NCBI RefSeq assembly: GCF_032164335.1
Contig: NZ_CP134152.1
Span: forward strand, 2,108,001 to 2,172,000
Direction of reading: 5' to 3'
Length of the DNA stretch: 64,000 nt
Origin: Winslowiella toletana
GTDB taxonomy: Bacteria; Pseudomonadota; Gammaproteobacteria; Enterobacterales; Enterobacteriaceae
Position 1 is the stretch's first letter, and every line of letters begins with the position of its first letter. Below are positions 8,342 through 17,100 of this stretch, piece after piece. Under the pieces are notes generated by a model. That model was not told where the DNA came from, made no database searches, and saw only the letters and a list, made by a program, of their open reading frames with translations. Position numbers and translations under genes: made by a program.

Positions 8342-10907
8342 ACGGTCCGTTCATCGTTTAACGCATGTCGCGACGTCAATAATTCTGGCTGTGGGAAGTG
8401 GGTTGCCGTCAGTGCAAGCCGAAGATTATTACTTCGATCCGGCTTTATTAAAAGGCGCGTCATACGGGCAGGATCTGGCGCGATTTAATCAGCATGATGT
8501 CTCTGCTGAGCCAGGTGAGCACACGCTCGACGTCTATGTAAACAGCCAACTGATTGCTACTGCTGAGCCGATATTATTTAAAGCCGATGAGGGTGGCAAG
8601 GGGGTGGCCTGTCTGTCGCCTGAACTGATGCAGAAAACAGCGATTCGGTTAAAAGGCAGTGCAGCGCGCCAGCCGGGCGATTGTTTGTTGCTGTCAGAAA
8701 CCGGTCAGACCGTCTCTGAAGAGCTTGATATGAGCGCACTGCGCCTTAACCTGCTGGTGCCGCAGCAGGCACTGTCGCGCACGCCGCGCGGATTTATTCC
8801 GGTTTCTGAATGGGACAGCGGCATTCCGGCGCTTTTTTTCCGCCACAATACTAACTATTCCCGCACTGAAAATACCCACAGTAATTATCAATACGGCTAC
8901 TTGTGGAGCTCGCTCAATGCCGGTACTAACGTTGGGCTCTGGCAATTGCGCCACCAGGGCAACCTGCGTTACTACGAAAGTAATCTAACCGGCAGTGATT
9001 ATAAATATAATTCAGTGCGCAGCTGGGTTGATCGCCCGATTCCGGCTATCGAGAGCATTCTGTCGTTGGGAGAGAATTATACCAGCAACAGTCTGTTTGG
9101 CAGCTTGTCCTTTAACGGTGTCAAATTGGGCAGTGATACACGCATGTGGCCGCAAAGTCGACGCGGATATGCACCAGAAGTGCGTGGCGTGGCGGGCACC
9201 TCAGCGCATGTAGTGGTGCGCCAGCTCGGGCAAATTATTTACGAAACTGACGTGCCGCCGGGGGCTTTTGTCATCCGCGATTTGTACAACACGCGCGATC
9301 AGGGCGACCTGCAGGTGGAGGTGATCGAAGCCGGCGGACGCGTTTCTACCTTCACCGTTCCTTATGCTTCGGTGCCGGACTCTGTACGGCCGGGTAACTG
9401 GCGATATGAGCTGGCAATGGGAAAAGTGCGTAATTACTCCTCGGTGGATAATCAGTTTGCCGAGGGGATTGTCCAGCATGGCGTCAACAATTCTCTGACG
9501 TTAAATGGCGGTGTCCGCGTCGCCGACGACTATTTTGCCGGTTTATTGGGATCGGTTATCAGCACCCGCTTTGGCGCGCTAGGGCTGAATGCCACCTGGT
9601 CTCATGCTGAAGTGTTCGAACAGAGCGAGACGGGCTGGCGCAGTGAGTTGAGTTACAGCCGGACATTCGCCACCGGAACCAGCGTGGTGCTGGCCGCGTG
9701 GCGCTATTCCACCGCCGGATTTCGCGATTTACCGGATGTCCTCGGCCAGCGCCATCAGTATCAGGATGGCGTCATTTATTCTTCCGACAACCTGAATCAA
9801 AAAAATCGTTTTTCCGCCACTGTCAATCAGTCGATGGATGACTGGGGAATGCTAAATCTCTCCGCCAGCACCAGCGACTACTACGGCGATTCGTCACGCG
9901 TAACGCAGCTGCAACTGGGTTACAGCAATAGCTGGCAAAGCATCAGTTACAACCTTAACGTATCGCGTCAGCGAACCGTACTGGACAGAGGGCGCTTTTT
10001 CGCCAGCGTCAATGATGCTGATTATGACACCAGCGGACAGCAACGCGTGACGGAAACACTGGTTTCAATTGGGATTTCGGTGCCGTTTGATTTTGGTAAA
10101 TCAACTGCTATCGCCTCGCTGGATATGACCCGAACCCGGGATTCACGTTCGGGCACCTTGAATATTGCTGGTGCATCAGGTGATAACAGCCAACTGACCT
10201 GGTCAGCGTATACCGGCCTGGAAGATTATCGGCAGGGCGGTAATGCGATGACCGCTGGCGGCAGCGTTCAGCAAGCAACCTCTCTCGGCGCGGTGCGGGC
10301 CTCTGCCGGCAAGGGGGAAGGCTATCGCCAGTATGGCGTGGGCGCATCGAGCACGCTGGTGCTACATCAGGGTGGCGTGACTATGGGCCCTTACGCCAGC
10401 GATACTTTTGCGCTGGTTAATGCCCCTGGCGCAGAGGGCGCACAGATTCGTAACGGACAGGGCGCAACGATAAATCGTTTTGGTTACGCAATTCTGCCGT
10501 CAATGACGCCGTACCAGTACAACACCATTGCACTGGATTCCAGCAAAATGAATGATGAAACCGAACTGCAGGGCGGCAGCCAGAGAGTTGTGCCTTATGC
10601 CGGTGCAATAGCAAGAGTGAATTTTACTACGCTACAGGGGAGAGCAATATTAATCGCCACCGAATTGAGTGATGGCAGCTATCCGCCGATGGGAGCCGAT
10701 GTGCTGGATAGCGCCGGTAACAGTTTGGGAATGGTCGGGCAGGGTGGTCAAATCTATGCGCGTATTGCCGATCCACGCGGTAGTCTGAAAGTAAAATGGG
10801 GACCCTTAGTGACCGAGCAGTGCGAAGTACAGTACGTCTTGCCACCGCGTGGCAGCGATCCCTTTACCCATTTACAGCTGCCTTGTCAGATGCGGGAGGG
10901 ATTATGA
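8322..10907 (+). CDS. Outer-membrane fimbrial usher (FimD/PapC family)
   Basis: Usher of 861 residues that forms the outer-membrane pore through which pilins are assembled and secreted. A GTG start, overlapping the chaperone gene, precedes a signal peptide ending SVQA. The N-terminal domain starts EDYYFDPALLKG, as is typical. The usher signature is present (ETDVPPGAFVIRDLY, then GGRVSTFTVPYASVP), along with beta-barrel sequence rich in aromatic strand patterns. C-terminal plug/CTD motifs include the YPPMGADVLDSAGNSLGMVG segment and a final Cys pair. It appears intact. Confidence 0.92.
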   Translation: MGISRYKRSVHRLTHVATSIILAVGSGLPSVQAEDYYFDPALLKGASYGQDLARFNQHDVSAEPGEHTLDVYVNSQLIATAEPILFKADEGGKGVACLSPELMQKTAIRLKGSAARQPGDCLLLSETGQTVSEELDMSALRLNLLVPQQALSRTPRGFIPVSEWDSGIPALFFRHNTNYSRTENTHSNYQYGYLWSSLNAGTNVGLWQLRHQGNLRYYESNLTGSDYKYNSVRSWVDRPIPAIESILSLGENYTSNSLFGSLSFNGVKLGSDTRMWPQSRRGYAPEVRGVAGTSAHVVVRQLGQIIYETDVPPGAFVIRDLYNTRDQGDLQVEVIEAGGRVSTFTVPYASVPDSVRPGNWRYELAMGKVRNYSSVDNQFAEGIVQHGVNNSLTLNGGVRVADDYFAGLLGSVISTRFGALGLNATWSHAEVFEQSETGWRSELSYSRTFATGTSVVLAAWRYSTAGFRDLPDVLGQRHQYQDGVIYSSDNLNQKNRFSATVNQSMDDWGMLNLSASTSDYYGDSSRVTQLQLGYSNSWQSISYNLNVSRQRTVLDRGRFFASVNDADYDTSGQQRVTETLVSIGISVPFDFGKSTAIASLDMTRTRDSRSGTLNIAGASGDNSQLTWSAYTGLEDYRQGGNAMTAGGSVQQATSLGAVRASAGKGEGYRQYGVGASSTLVLHQGGVTMGPYASDTFALVNAPGAEGAQIRNGQGATINRFGYAILPSMTPYQYNTIALDSSKMNDETELQGGSQRVVPYAGAIARVNFTTLQGRAILIATELSDGSYPPMGADVLDSAGNSLGMVGQGGQIYARIADPRGSLKVKWGPLVTEQCEVQYVLPPRGSDPFTHLQLPCQMREGL

Positions 10908-12238
10908 ATTTGCGTATCGGCCTCTCACTGCTTGCCCTTTCACTATTGAGCCAGACGGTGAACGCCGCCTGTAGCCGGGTAACCAGCAGCGCAACACTTT
11001 CTCAGGCAGCCATTGACGCTGGCTATACGGCGGCCAGTTGGACCGGCGCCTGTGATACCTGTAATGCTAAAAACATCGGCATACCTGGCGTTATCAGCCT
11101 GAGCAACGGTACTTTTCAGTCTTCCGGTACGCTACTGGCCAGCTCGTCGATGAGTTTTCTCAGTCAGGGGGCGGCGACCGCCTATTCGGCAAATCAAATT
11201 CTTTTCCGCTGTGCTGTCGCTGATGCGGACAGCCTGTATGAGATGTATGCCACCAATGGCGATAACACTTATACCGGCATGTATGCGGCGAGTGAAATCG
11301 ACGGCGCGTATTACAGTTACATGCGCAACGTCGCGGTTCGGCTCACCAACCTGAGAACCGGAGCTTACTTCTCACGTTACTGGCAAGGTCGCAAGTTAAC
11401 CGAGGATGACTGGTTCTCTGATGGTACTTGGATCTACGTTCCCGCCAGTGCTTTTAGCGACGTGCTGATGGAGATTTTCCGCATCGACAGCACCACCTGG
11501 TTTGCCAACGCGGCAAATCGTTATACCTACACTTATTCGCAACCTCATGGTTACAGCATCTTTAAAGGCCCTGGTCTCAGTACCAACGTGACTGAAGGTG
11601 CTGATTCAGCCAGCTACTGGGATGGTTTTTACAGTGCGTGGCCAGGTTCATGGAGCCTCTACGCGGCAGGTGTCACCTTCGTGCGAGGGGCAACCTGTCG
11701 GGTCAACGACTTTCCTAATACGGTGATCCTGCCAACTATCACGGCAACGGAGCTGAGCCAGGGCGGCGCGAGCCAGACAGGCTTCAACGTTACCATTGAG
11801 TGTGAGACCGGTGCGGTGTCCAGCACCAGCGTGTCGACCACCAGTTCGGCAAACGTATCAATGGGATTTTTGGTCAATCAGCCTAAAGCCGTAGCCGCAG
11901 CAACCTCATTAGGATTAGTGACCAGCGGCGGTGGTTTGACCTGGCTACTGGATAACAATTACGGTGCGGGCGCGGGTGAAGCCTCTGGCGTCGGGATTCG
12001 TATTTACAAAAGCGACGGCAGCGCGTTGAATTTATTGCCCAATCTTACTGCCAGTTCCTACGGACAGGGCAATCCGCGCGGATGGTATGCATTCAGGGAT
12101 TTAACTACGCTGGTGTCCAGCGGCAGCACGGAAATTTATGCGGGGGATTTCACCGCCTCGCTGGAAGCGATAAATCAACAGCCGATCACGGCGGGAACAG
12201 TGAATGCGCAATTACAGATTATGGTCAGTTTTCAGTAG
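10904..12238 (+). CDS. Two-domain fimbrial tip adhesin
   Basis: Secreted protein of 444 residues beginning at the ATG that overlaps the usher stop by four bases, with GGGAGG just upstream. The signal peptide ends TVNA. An N-terminal region of about 280 residues is rich in Tyr, Trp and Ser and unlike pilins, consistent with a receptor-binding lectin domain. The last 150 residues look like a pilin domain: a Cys in ATCRVNDFPNTVILPTI, a second Cys in VTIECETG, and a C-terminal strand ending QLQIMVSFQ. This layout is that of FimH-type tip adhesins. The receptor cannot be predicted. Confidence 0.82.
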   Translation: MNLRIGLSLLALSLLSQTVNAACSRVTSSATLSQAAIDAGYTAASWTGACDTCNAKNIGIPGVISLSNGTFQSSGTLLASSSMSFLSQGAATAYSANQILFRCAVADADSLYEMYATNGDNTYTGMYAASEIDGAYYSYMRNVAVRLTNLRTGAYFSRYWQGRKLTEDDWFSDGTWIYVPASAFSDVLMEIFRIDSTTWFANAANRYTYTYSQPHGYSIFKGPGLSTNVTEGADSASYWDGFYSAWPGSWSLYAAGVTFVRGATCRVNDFPNTVILPTITATELSQGGASQTGFNVTIECETGAVSSTSVSTTSSANVSMGFLVNQPKAVAAATSLGLVTSGGGLTWLLDNNYGAGAGEASGVGIRIYKSDGSALNLLPNLTASSYGQGNPRGWYAFRDLTTLVSSGSTEIYAGDFTASLEAINQQPITAGTVNAQLQIMVSFQ

Positions 12239-12953
12239 CAAATCGCGAATACCTTGGTGTGTTGGTGCGCTGCTGATAGTCGCTGGCATTTTACCGGCGC
12301 TGGCGGTGGTGAATGTGGAAGGGACGCGGATAGTCTTCCATCAGGGCGCGAATGCGGCGTCCGTCACGCTCTCCAACTCGGAAAAACAGCCGACGCTGGT
12401 ACAGATCTGGAGTGATAATGGCGATCCTATGACACCGCCGGAGAGCACCCACACGCCGCTGATTGCGGTGCCGCCGGTTTTCAGCATGAAGCCTGGTGAA
12501 GTGCGATCGCTGCGTTTGCTGTTGACCTCACAAACCAGCCTGGCAAAAGATAAAGAGACGTTGTTTTGGTTGAATATTTATCAAATTCCGCCGAATACCT
12601 CTTCGGCAACTCCTCAGGGGCAGCGGGTGGTGCTACCTTTGCGACTGCGTATAAAAGTGTTTATACGCCCCGCCGGGCTGGATGATCCTGTTGAGCAGGA
12701 CGGGCAAAAACTGCGCTTTCGTTTGCAGCAAGTGCAGGGCGGCCAGCAGCTTCAAATCGTCAATCCAACACCCTGGCATATGACGCTGACGGATATCAGC
12801 TACGCCGGGCAGCGTCTTGATAGTGTCATGGTCGCTCCTGAGTCTGAAACTACGCTGCCAGTGGGGCAGGTGGCGGCGAGCCAGTCGTTAAGCTATGCAT
12901 TGATTAACGATCTTGGTACGCGCTGGAACTACACCCGAGTGGGGGTGAATTAA
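12204..12953 (+). CDS. Second periplasmic fimbrial chaperone
   Basis: A second PapD-family chaperone of 249 residues, overlapping the adhesin gene by 35 bases in another frame; the ATG at 12204 follows a GGCGGGAAC ribosome site. Family features are VEGTRIVFHQG, KDKETLFWLNIYQIPP and RLRIKVFIRP. It is clearly diverged from the first chaperone of the operon, so it is not a recent tandem copy. It may be dedicated to the adhesin, its immediate neighbour (inference). No gene follows on this strand for about 190 bases. Confidence 0.88.
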   Translation: MRNYRLWSVFSSKSRIPWCVGALLIVAGILPALAVVNVEGTRIVFHQGANAASVTLSNSEKQPTLVQIWSDNGDPMTPPESTHTPLIAVPPVFSMKPGEVRSLRLLLTSQTSLAKDKETLFWLNIYQIPPNTSSATPQGQRVVLPLRLRIKVFIRPAGLDDPVEQDGQKLRFRLQQVQGGQQLQIVNPTPWHMTLTDISYAGQRLDSVMVAPESETTLPVGQVAASQSLSYALINDLGTRWNYTRVGVN

Positions 12954-13139
12954 AACAAATTGCTCTTTTCAGCAGATGCGCTGGTGATTGGCTTATATCC
13001 TTGCCAGATTAATCAAGGCCTGATCTGCATAGATGTAAACATTTATTCTGATTCTGCTGCATCTTGGGCGAATAGCCAGATTCGCCAGCTGGCTTAAAAT
13101 TCGTTATTATCCGCAGCCACTCACCCTGCGGGCAGCCTG

Positions 13140-13838
13140 ATGTCTACGATTTTCGATACTTTTATTGCTCCGCCGTGCCATGAAGAGATAGAGGTGCTCT
13201 ATCAGGACGATCATCTGGTACTGATCAATAAACCCGCCGGGCTGCTCAGTCTTTCGGGAAAAAATCCGCGAAACCTCGATTCAGTGCATTATCGACTGGT
13301 ACAGGCATTTCCCGACTGCACCCTCGTCCATCGCCTTGATTTCGGTACGTCCGGGCTAATGGTCGTTGCCCGCAATAAGGCGATTAATGCCGCTCTCTGC
13401 CAACAGTTCAGTCAGCGTACAGTGACCAAAGTGTACAGTGCATTGCTCTGCGGACATCCCGACCACGACCAGGGGGTGATAGACGCGGCAATCGCTAAGG
13501 ATCCGCAGCTGTTTCCGCTGATGTCGATTTGCTCAGTCCACGGTAAGCCTGCTCGCTCCCGTTATCAGGTTATTGAGCGTTTTTATTATCAGCAGGAAGA
13601 CTTGACGATACTGCCAGTGGCGCGGGTGCAGCTAACCCCGGAGACCGGGCGCACCCATCAACTGCGCATTCACTGCCAGCAGCTGGGCCATCCCATACTG
13701 GGCTGCGACTTATATGGCGGTCGGTTGCTGCCGGGCACCGAACGCACGCCGCGCCTGATGCTGCATGCCAGTGAATTGCATTTTGTTCATCCGATTAGCG
13801 GAGAGTCGATCAAAGCCCGTAATGACTGCCCATTCTGA
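13140..13838 (+). CDS. RluA-family RNA pseudouridine synthase
   Basis: Enzyme of 232 residues that isomerises uridine to pseudouridine in RNA. The catalytic aspartate lies in the family motif HRLDFGTSGLMVVA; the conserved INKPAGLLS, a Lys-Tyr motif (KVYSALLCGH) and the C-terminal TGRTHQLRIHCQQLGHPILG are all present. It has no S4 domain, as in RluA and TruC. The family is certain, but which rRNA or tRNA site it modifies is not; it differs enough from E. coli RluA that I give no symbol. Confidence 0.88.
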   Translation: MSTIFDTFIAPPCHEEIEVLYQDDHLVLINKPAGLLSLSGKNPRNLDSVHYRLVQAFPDCTLVHRLDFGTSGLMVVARNKAINAALCQQFSQRTVTKVYSALLCGHPDHDQGVIDAAIAKDPQLFPLMSICSVHGKPARSRYQVIERFYYQQEDLTILPVARVQLTPETGRTHQLRIHCQQLGHPILGCDLYGGRLLPGTERTPRLMLHASELHFVHPISGESIKARNDCPF

Positions 13839-13881
13839 AAGCGAAAGTATCTTTAACCATGCTTTCGCTGGCACCTGTCCG

Positions 13882-14421
13882 TTACCACATTAAATCATCA
13901 GGCACTTTAAAATCGGCATACGGGTCATCTTCATTTTGTTCTTCGAGGCTGAGTGCGCTGTTTAGCACAATGCTATTTGCATCCCGTTGCGCAATTTTAT
14001 CGGCTACAACCGCGGGAATGATGACATATTCGCGATCTTTACCATTAGCCGCGTCCAGGCCAGCAATGGCGAGACGACCGTTAATAAGCTGGGTTTGAGT
14101 CGCCTTATCAACCGCTATTTTTTTAATCAGGTTATTATCTGTGAAGTTAAAATCTATATTGCCTTTTGAAATGACGATTCTGTTCATTTCAATCAGCTGC
14201 TTCACCTGAGCTTTATACTCTTTCGATAAAGCAGCTTGTTTTTGTTGTTCGCTTAGCTGTTTATCACGCTCAAGTTGTGCTTTTTTATTTTCCTCCACCG
14301 CCTCTCTGGCCTCACGAGCCTGAACCCGCGATTTTTTAGCGGTTCTCTGGACTTTGGCCATCTTCTTGCTGGTCACTAATCCAGCTTTAAGCATCTGCTC
14401 TTGTAAGGTGAGTTTTGTCAT
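13882..14421 (-). CDS. yaiL: YaiL, DUF2058 nucleoid/RNA-associated protein
   Basis: A 179-residue protein nearly collinear with E. coli YaiL. It begins MTKLTLQEQMLKAGLV and has a long, highly charged coiled-coil region (about residues 20-75, Lys/Arg/Gln/Glu rich). It ends with the acidic DDPYADFKVPDDLMW tail typical of the family. The exact role is unknown; DUF2058 proteins are annotated as nucleoprotein/polynucleotide-associated. It converges on the pseudouridine synthase gene. Confidence 0.92.
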   Translation of the reverse strand: MTKLTLQEQMLKAGLVTSKKMAKVQRTAKKSRVQAREAREAVEENKKAQLERDKQLSEQQKQAALSKEYKAQVKQLIEMNRIVISKGNIDFNFTDNNLIKKIAVDKATQTQLINGRLAIAGLDAANGKDREYVIIPAVVADKIAQRDANSIVLNSALSLEEQNEDDPYADFKVPDDLMW

Positions 14422-14794
14422 GTTCGTTTCTCAACCAGTTGAATAATGTGAGGGATTATACCTGTAATTGTCTGGCCTGTACCACGTTGCCGAGCATGAA
14501 CGCCGGATGGCTTAGGTCTGTGAGCTGCTCCCCGCCAGGTTTCAGCCGCGAACTCTGCCGTCAGCACGTCATTCCCGACGCCAGTCTCTGAATAGGGCGT
14601 AAAAAGTTTGGCGGTATGGAAGTGCCTGATGAGCAGCATCGCTCTCGTCATTCCTGGTTACAGGTTCGACCCGGTAGCATTCACCCATCAAAATCAATAT
14701 CCTGTTCCTCTTTCAGTTCTCCTTCTGTGCCATTTTGGGATAGATTATTGGCACTATCGTAAATCATCACTCTATAACAGGTAAAACATCGGCA

Positions 14795-15142
14795 ATGGCT
14801 CTGATCCCAAAAAACTACTCGCGGCTGGAAAGCGGCTATCGTGAGAAAGCACTTAAAATCTATCCGTGGGTATGTGGACGCTGCACGCGAGAGTTTGTTT
14901 ATTCAAACCTACGCGAATTAACGGTTCACCATATCGATCATGATCATACCAATAATCCGGAAGATGGCAGCAATTGGGAGCTATTATGCCTGTATTGCCA
15001 TGACCACGAACATTCAAAGTACACCGAAGCCGACCAGTACGGTACAACCGTAATCGCGGGGGAGGACGCGCAAAAAGATGTTGATGCAGCGACCTACAAT
15101 CCTTTTGCTGATTTAAAGTCGATGCTTAATAAGAAAAAATAG
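14795..15142 (+). CDS. yajD: YajD, HNH nuclease family protein
   Basis: A small (115-residue) HNH-fold protein strongly matching E. coli YajD. Two CxxC-type pairs (WVCGRC and LCLYCHDH) hold a zinc, and the HNH core is ELTVHHIDHDHTNN…NWELLCLYCHDHEH. The predicted nuclease activity has not, to my knowledge, been tied to a pathway. It is transcribed away from yaiL, with the start at 14795 preceded by a weak AGGTAAAAC. Confidence 0.92.
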   Translation: MALIPKNYSRLESGYREKALKIYPWVCGRCTREFVYSNLRELTVHHIDHDHTNNPEDGSNWELLCLYCHDHEHSKYTEADQYGTTVIAGEDAQKDVDAATYNPFADLKSMLNKKK

Positions 15143-15286
15143 TGTCAGCTTCTGGCTGCTAATCAGTGTACTAATAGAGATTATCGGTAACTGGAGGCGG
15201 CCGCTCAGCTTTCGCCAACAACAGTGTCGAGCAGTTAACGCCGGTCAACTGATGTCACCGGCGCTGTTCGGTTAATTATGGCCTGT
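15143..15286. terminator. Hairpin downstream of the arsR-like gene
   Basis: In this short gap the inverted repeat CGCCGGT (15239-15245) / ACCGGCG (15257-15263) lies just past the end of the minus-strand regulator gene. There is no clear T run, so terminator function is only possible. Confidence 0.3.
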
Positions 15287-15601
15287 TTACAGATTCTTCA
15301 GAAAATCACCCAGTGCGGATGTCACCTCGTTAATTCGCGGCTCACAGCGGCGGTAATACGTCCATTTACCGACTTTATTGGCTTCAAGCAGCCCCGCATC
15401 CTGCAGGACTTTCAGGCACAGCGATGTGGCGGGTTGAGAAAGCCCGGCCTTATCCTGAATGAGGCTGGCACAAACTCCATATTTGTCATAATCATAAAGT
15501 TGCGTGTAGCCGGTAAACGCTTCACCTGGATTTTTCAGCCAATTCAATACTGACAGACGGGTTGAGTTGGACAGTAATTTCATGGCATTTTCAGGTGACA
15601 T
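15287..15601 (-). CDS. ArsR-family transcriptional repressor
   Basis: Winged-helix regulator of 104 residues. The HTH segment is GLSQPATSLCLKVLQDAGLL, followed by the beta-wing KVGKWTYYRRC. Scattered cysteines exist (YGVCASL, TSLCLK, RRCEP), but the metal-binding ELCVCDL motif of ArsR/SmtB is missing. It is therefore more likely to sense an organic electrophile or redox state than a metal (inference). It starts 15 bases after the old-yellow-enzyme gene ends, so the two form one operon and it probably represses that operon. Confidence 0.82.
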   Translation of the reverse strand: MSPENAMKLLSNSTRLSVLNWLKNPGEAFTGYTQLYDYDKYGVCASLIQDKAGLSQPATSLCLKVLQDAGLLEANKVGKWTYYRRCEPRINEVTSALGDFLKNL

Positions 15602-15616
15602 GCAGCCTCACGGGTT

Positions 15617-16741
15617 TCAGGAATTATAAACAGGGTAGTCAGTATATCCTTTACCGGTTCCGCCATATAGCGTAGCGCTATCTACAGAGTTCAGGCCGAC
15701 ATTTTGTTTAAATCTCGCGGGTAAGTCAGGGTTGGCAATGAAAGTACGACCAAAACCAAAGAAGTCTCCCCATCCCTTGCTCAGCACCTGCTCTGCTTTC
15801 TCGCGGGTGTATCGCCCCGAATACATGATAGGGGCTCGGAATGTTTCACGTAACGCAATACGGAAAGCTTCGGGCATGTCCGGGCTATTGTCCCAGTCGG
15901 CCTCGGCAATCGAGAGATAACCGACCTGCAGTTCGTTTAACATTTGCGCGGCTGAAATATAGGTCGCATGAGGATCGCTCTCTACCAGCCCCAGATAAAC
16001 GCGTTCTTCGTCAGTCGTGGTAAAAAGTGGCGCAAAGCGGACGCCCACTTTATCGCTGCCAAAAACAGCGCTCACGGCCACGATAATTTCCCTCAGGAAA
16101 CTCAGTCTGTTTTGCAGTGAACCACCGTATTCATCGGTACGAAAATTGCTGTGTTCAGAGATAAACTGATTAATAAGATAGCCATTCGCTGAATGTAGCT
16201 CAATACCATCAAATCCTGCTTCTTTCGCATTTTCTGCCGCCAGCCGGTAAAGCTCGACGATCTCTTTCACTTCCTGCGTGCTTAATTCGCGCGGAACACT
16301 GGGGGCGGTTAACATACCGGCACCTGGTCCGGTCTCGATAAATACACGGACACCTTCAGCAGGCACGGCAGAAGGTGCAACGGGCGCTTGTTTTGCGGGC
16401 TGAAGCTCATGATGGGAAACGCGCCCAACGTGCCAAAGCTGGCAAAAAATAACGCTGCCCTGCTGATGGACAGCTTCGGTAACTTTTTTCCAGCCGGCGA
16501 TTTGTTCCTGGCTGTGAATACCCGGTGTCCAGGCATATCCCTGACCCCGCGGCTCAATTTGAGTGCCTTCCGTGACCATAAATCCGGCACTGGCACGTTG
16601 ACGGTAGTATTCCACCATCATCTCTCCCGGAACATTGCCCGGCTGCTCGCTACGACACCGCGTCAGCGGAGGCAGCGCAATACGGTTACGCAGCGTGAAT
16701 TCGCCAAGCTGAAGGGGAGTAAAGAGTGTTTTCTGAGTCAT
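15617..16741 (-). CDS. Old yellow enzyme family ene-reductase
   Basis: FMN-dependent NAD(P)H:alkene oxidoreductase, a family that reduces activated C=C bonds and nitro compounds in the cytosol. The TIM-barrel features are visible: TPLQLGEFTLRNRIALPPLTR at the N-terminus, the substrate-binding pair in ELHSANGYLINQF, the R-T-D-E/QYGGS motif, and phosphate-binding GFGRTFIANPD near the C-terminus. I chose the ATG at 16741 (375 residues), where the family-typical start lies; in-frame upstream ATGs at 16756 and 16855 would add non-conserved residues. It is closer to general OYEs than to NemA specifically, so no symbol is given. Confidence 0.88.
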   Translation of the reverse strand: MTQKTLFTPLQLGEFTLRNRIALPPLTRCRSEQPGNVPGEMMVEYYRQRASAGFMVTEGTQIEPRGQGYAWTPGIHSQEQIAGWKKVTEAVHQQGSVIFCQLWHVGRVSHHELQPAKQAPVAPSAVPAEGVRVFIETGPGAGMLTAPSVPRELSTQEVKEIVELYRLAAENAKEAGFDGIELHSANGYLINQFISEHSNFRTDEYGGSLQNRLSFLREIIVAVSAVFGSDKVGVRFAPLFTTTDEERVYLGLVESDPHATYISAAQMLNELQVGYLSIAEADWDNSPDMPEAFRIALRETFRAPIMYSGRYTREKAEQVLSKGWGDFFGFGRTFIANPDLPARFKQNVGLNSVDSATLYGGTGKGYTDYPVYNS

Positions 16742-16786
16742 AGAACGGCTGTCCATAGTGTGAAAGAAGGGGGTTATTATATTTAT

Positions 16787-16806
16787 ACATTTAAATAAGT
16801 AAATGT
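16787..16806. promoter_or_regulatory. Putative ArsR-type operator upstream of the ene-reductase
   Basis: ACATTT-N8-AAATGT is a perfect inverted repeat in AT-rich DNA 46 bases upstream of the chosen start. It is a candidate site for the ArsR-like repressor of the same operon. Confidence 0.45.
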
Positions 16807-17100
16807 GTTTAGTGGTTTGATATGCGCCTGTCGGATAAAAATGATTTAATATCAATAAATTATACTTAATGGAAATGGCTGTAACGCAGCAGGTTTACTT
16901 CGGAAGTGCCTACTATCCTGCCAAAAATCACCTGCCTGACTGCTCGATTATCAGGTCCGGCACAAGCTGAGCAGTCTGTTCAATACAGTAGGCAACGTTT
17001 GCTATGGGTGCTCTGCAGTGGGTTTATCCAGTTTGAGCTGCTGCCGGTTGAACAACACATTTTGATATTGGAAACGCCCACTTTTGACAAAAACTGTCAA

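Noticed and set aside
14418..14651. 77-residue minus-strand frame ending over the yaiL start
   Set aside because: No ribosome site, no recognisable family, and a composition like non-coding sequence; a chance frame upstream of yaiL.
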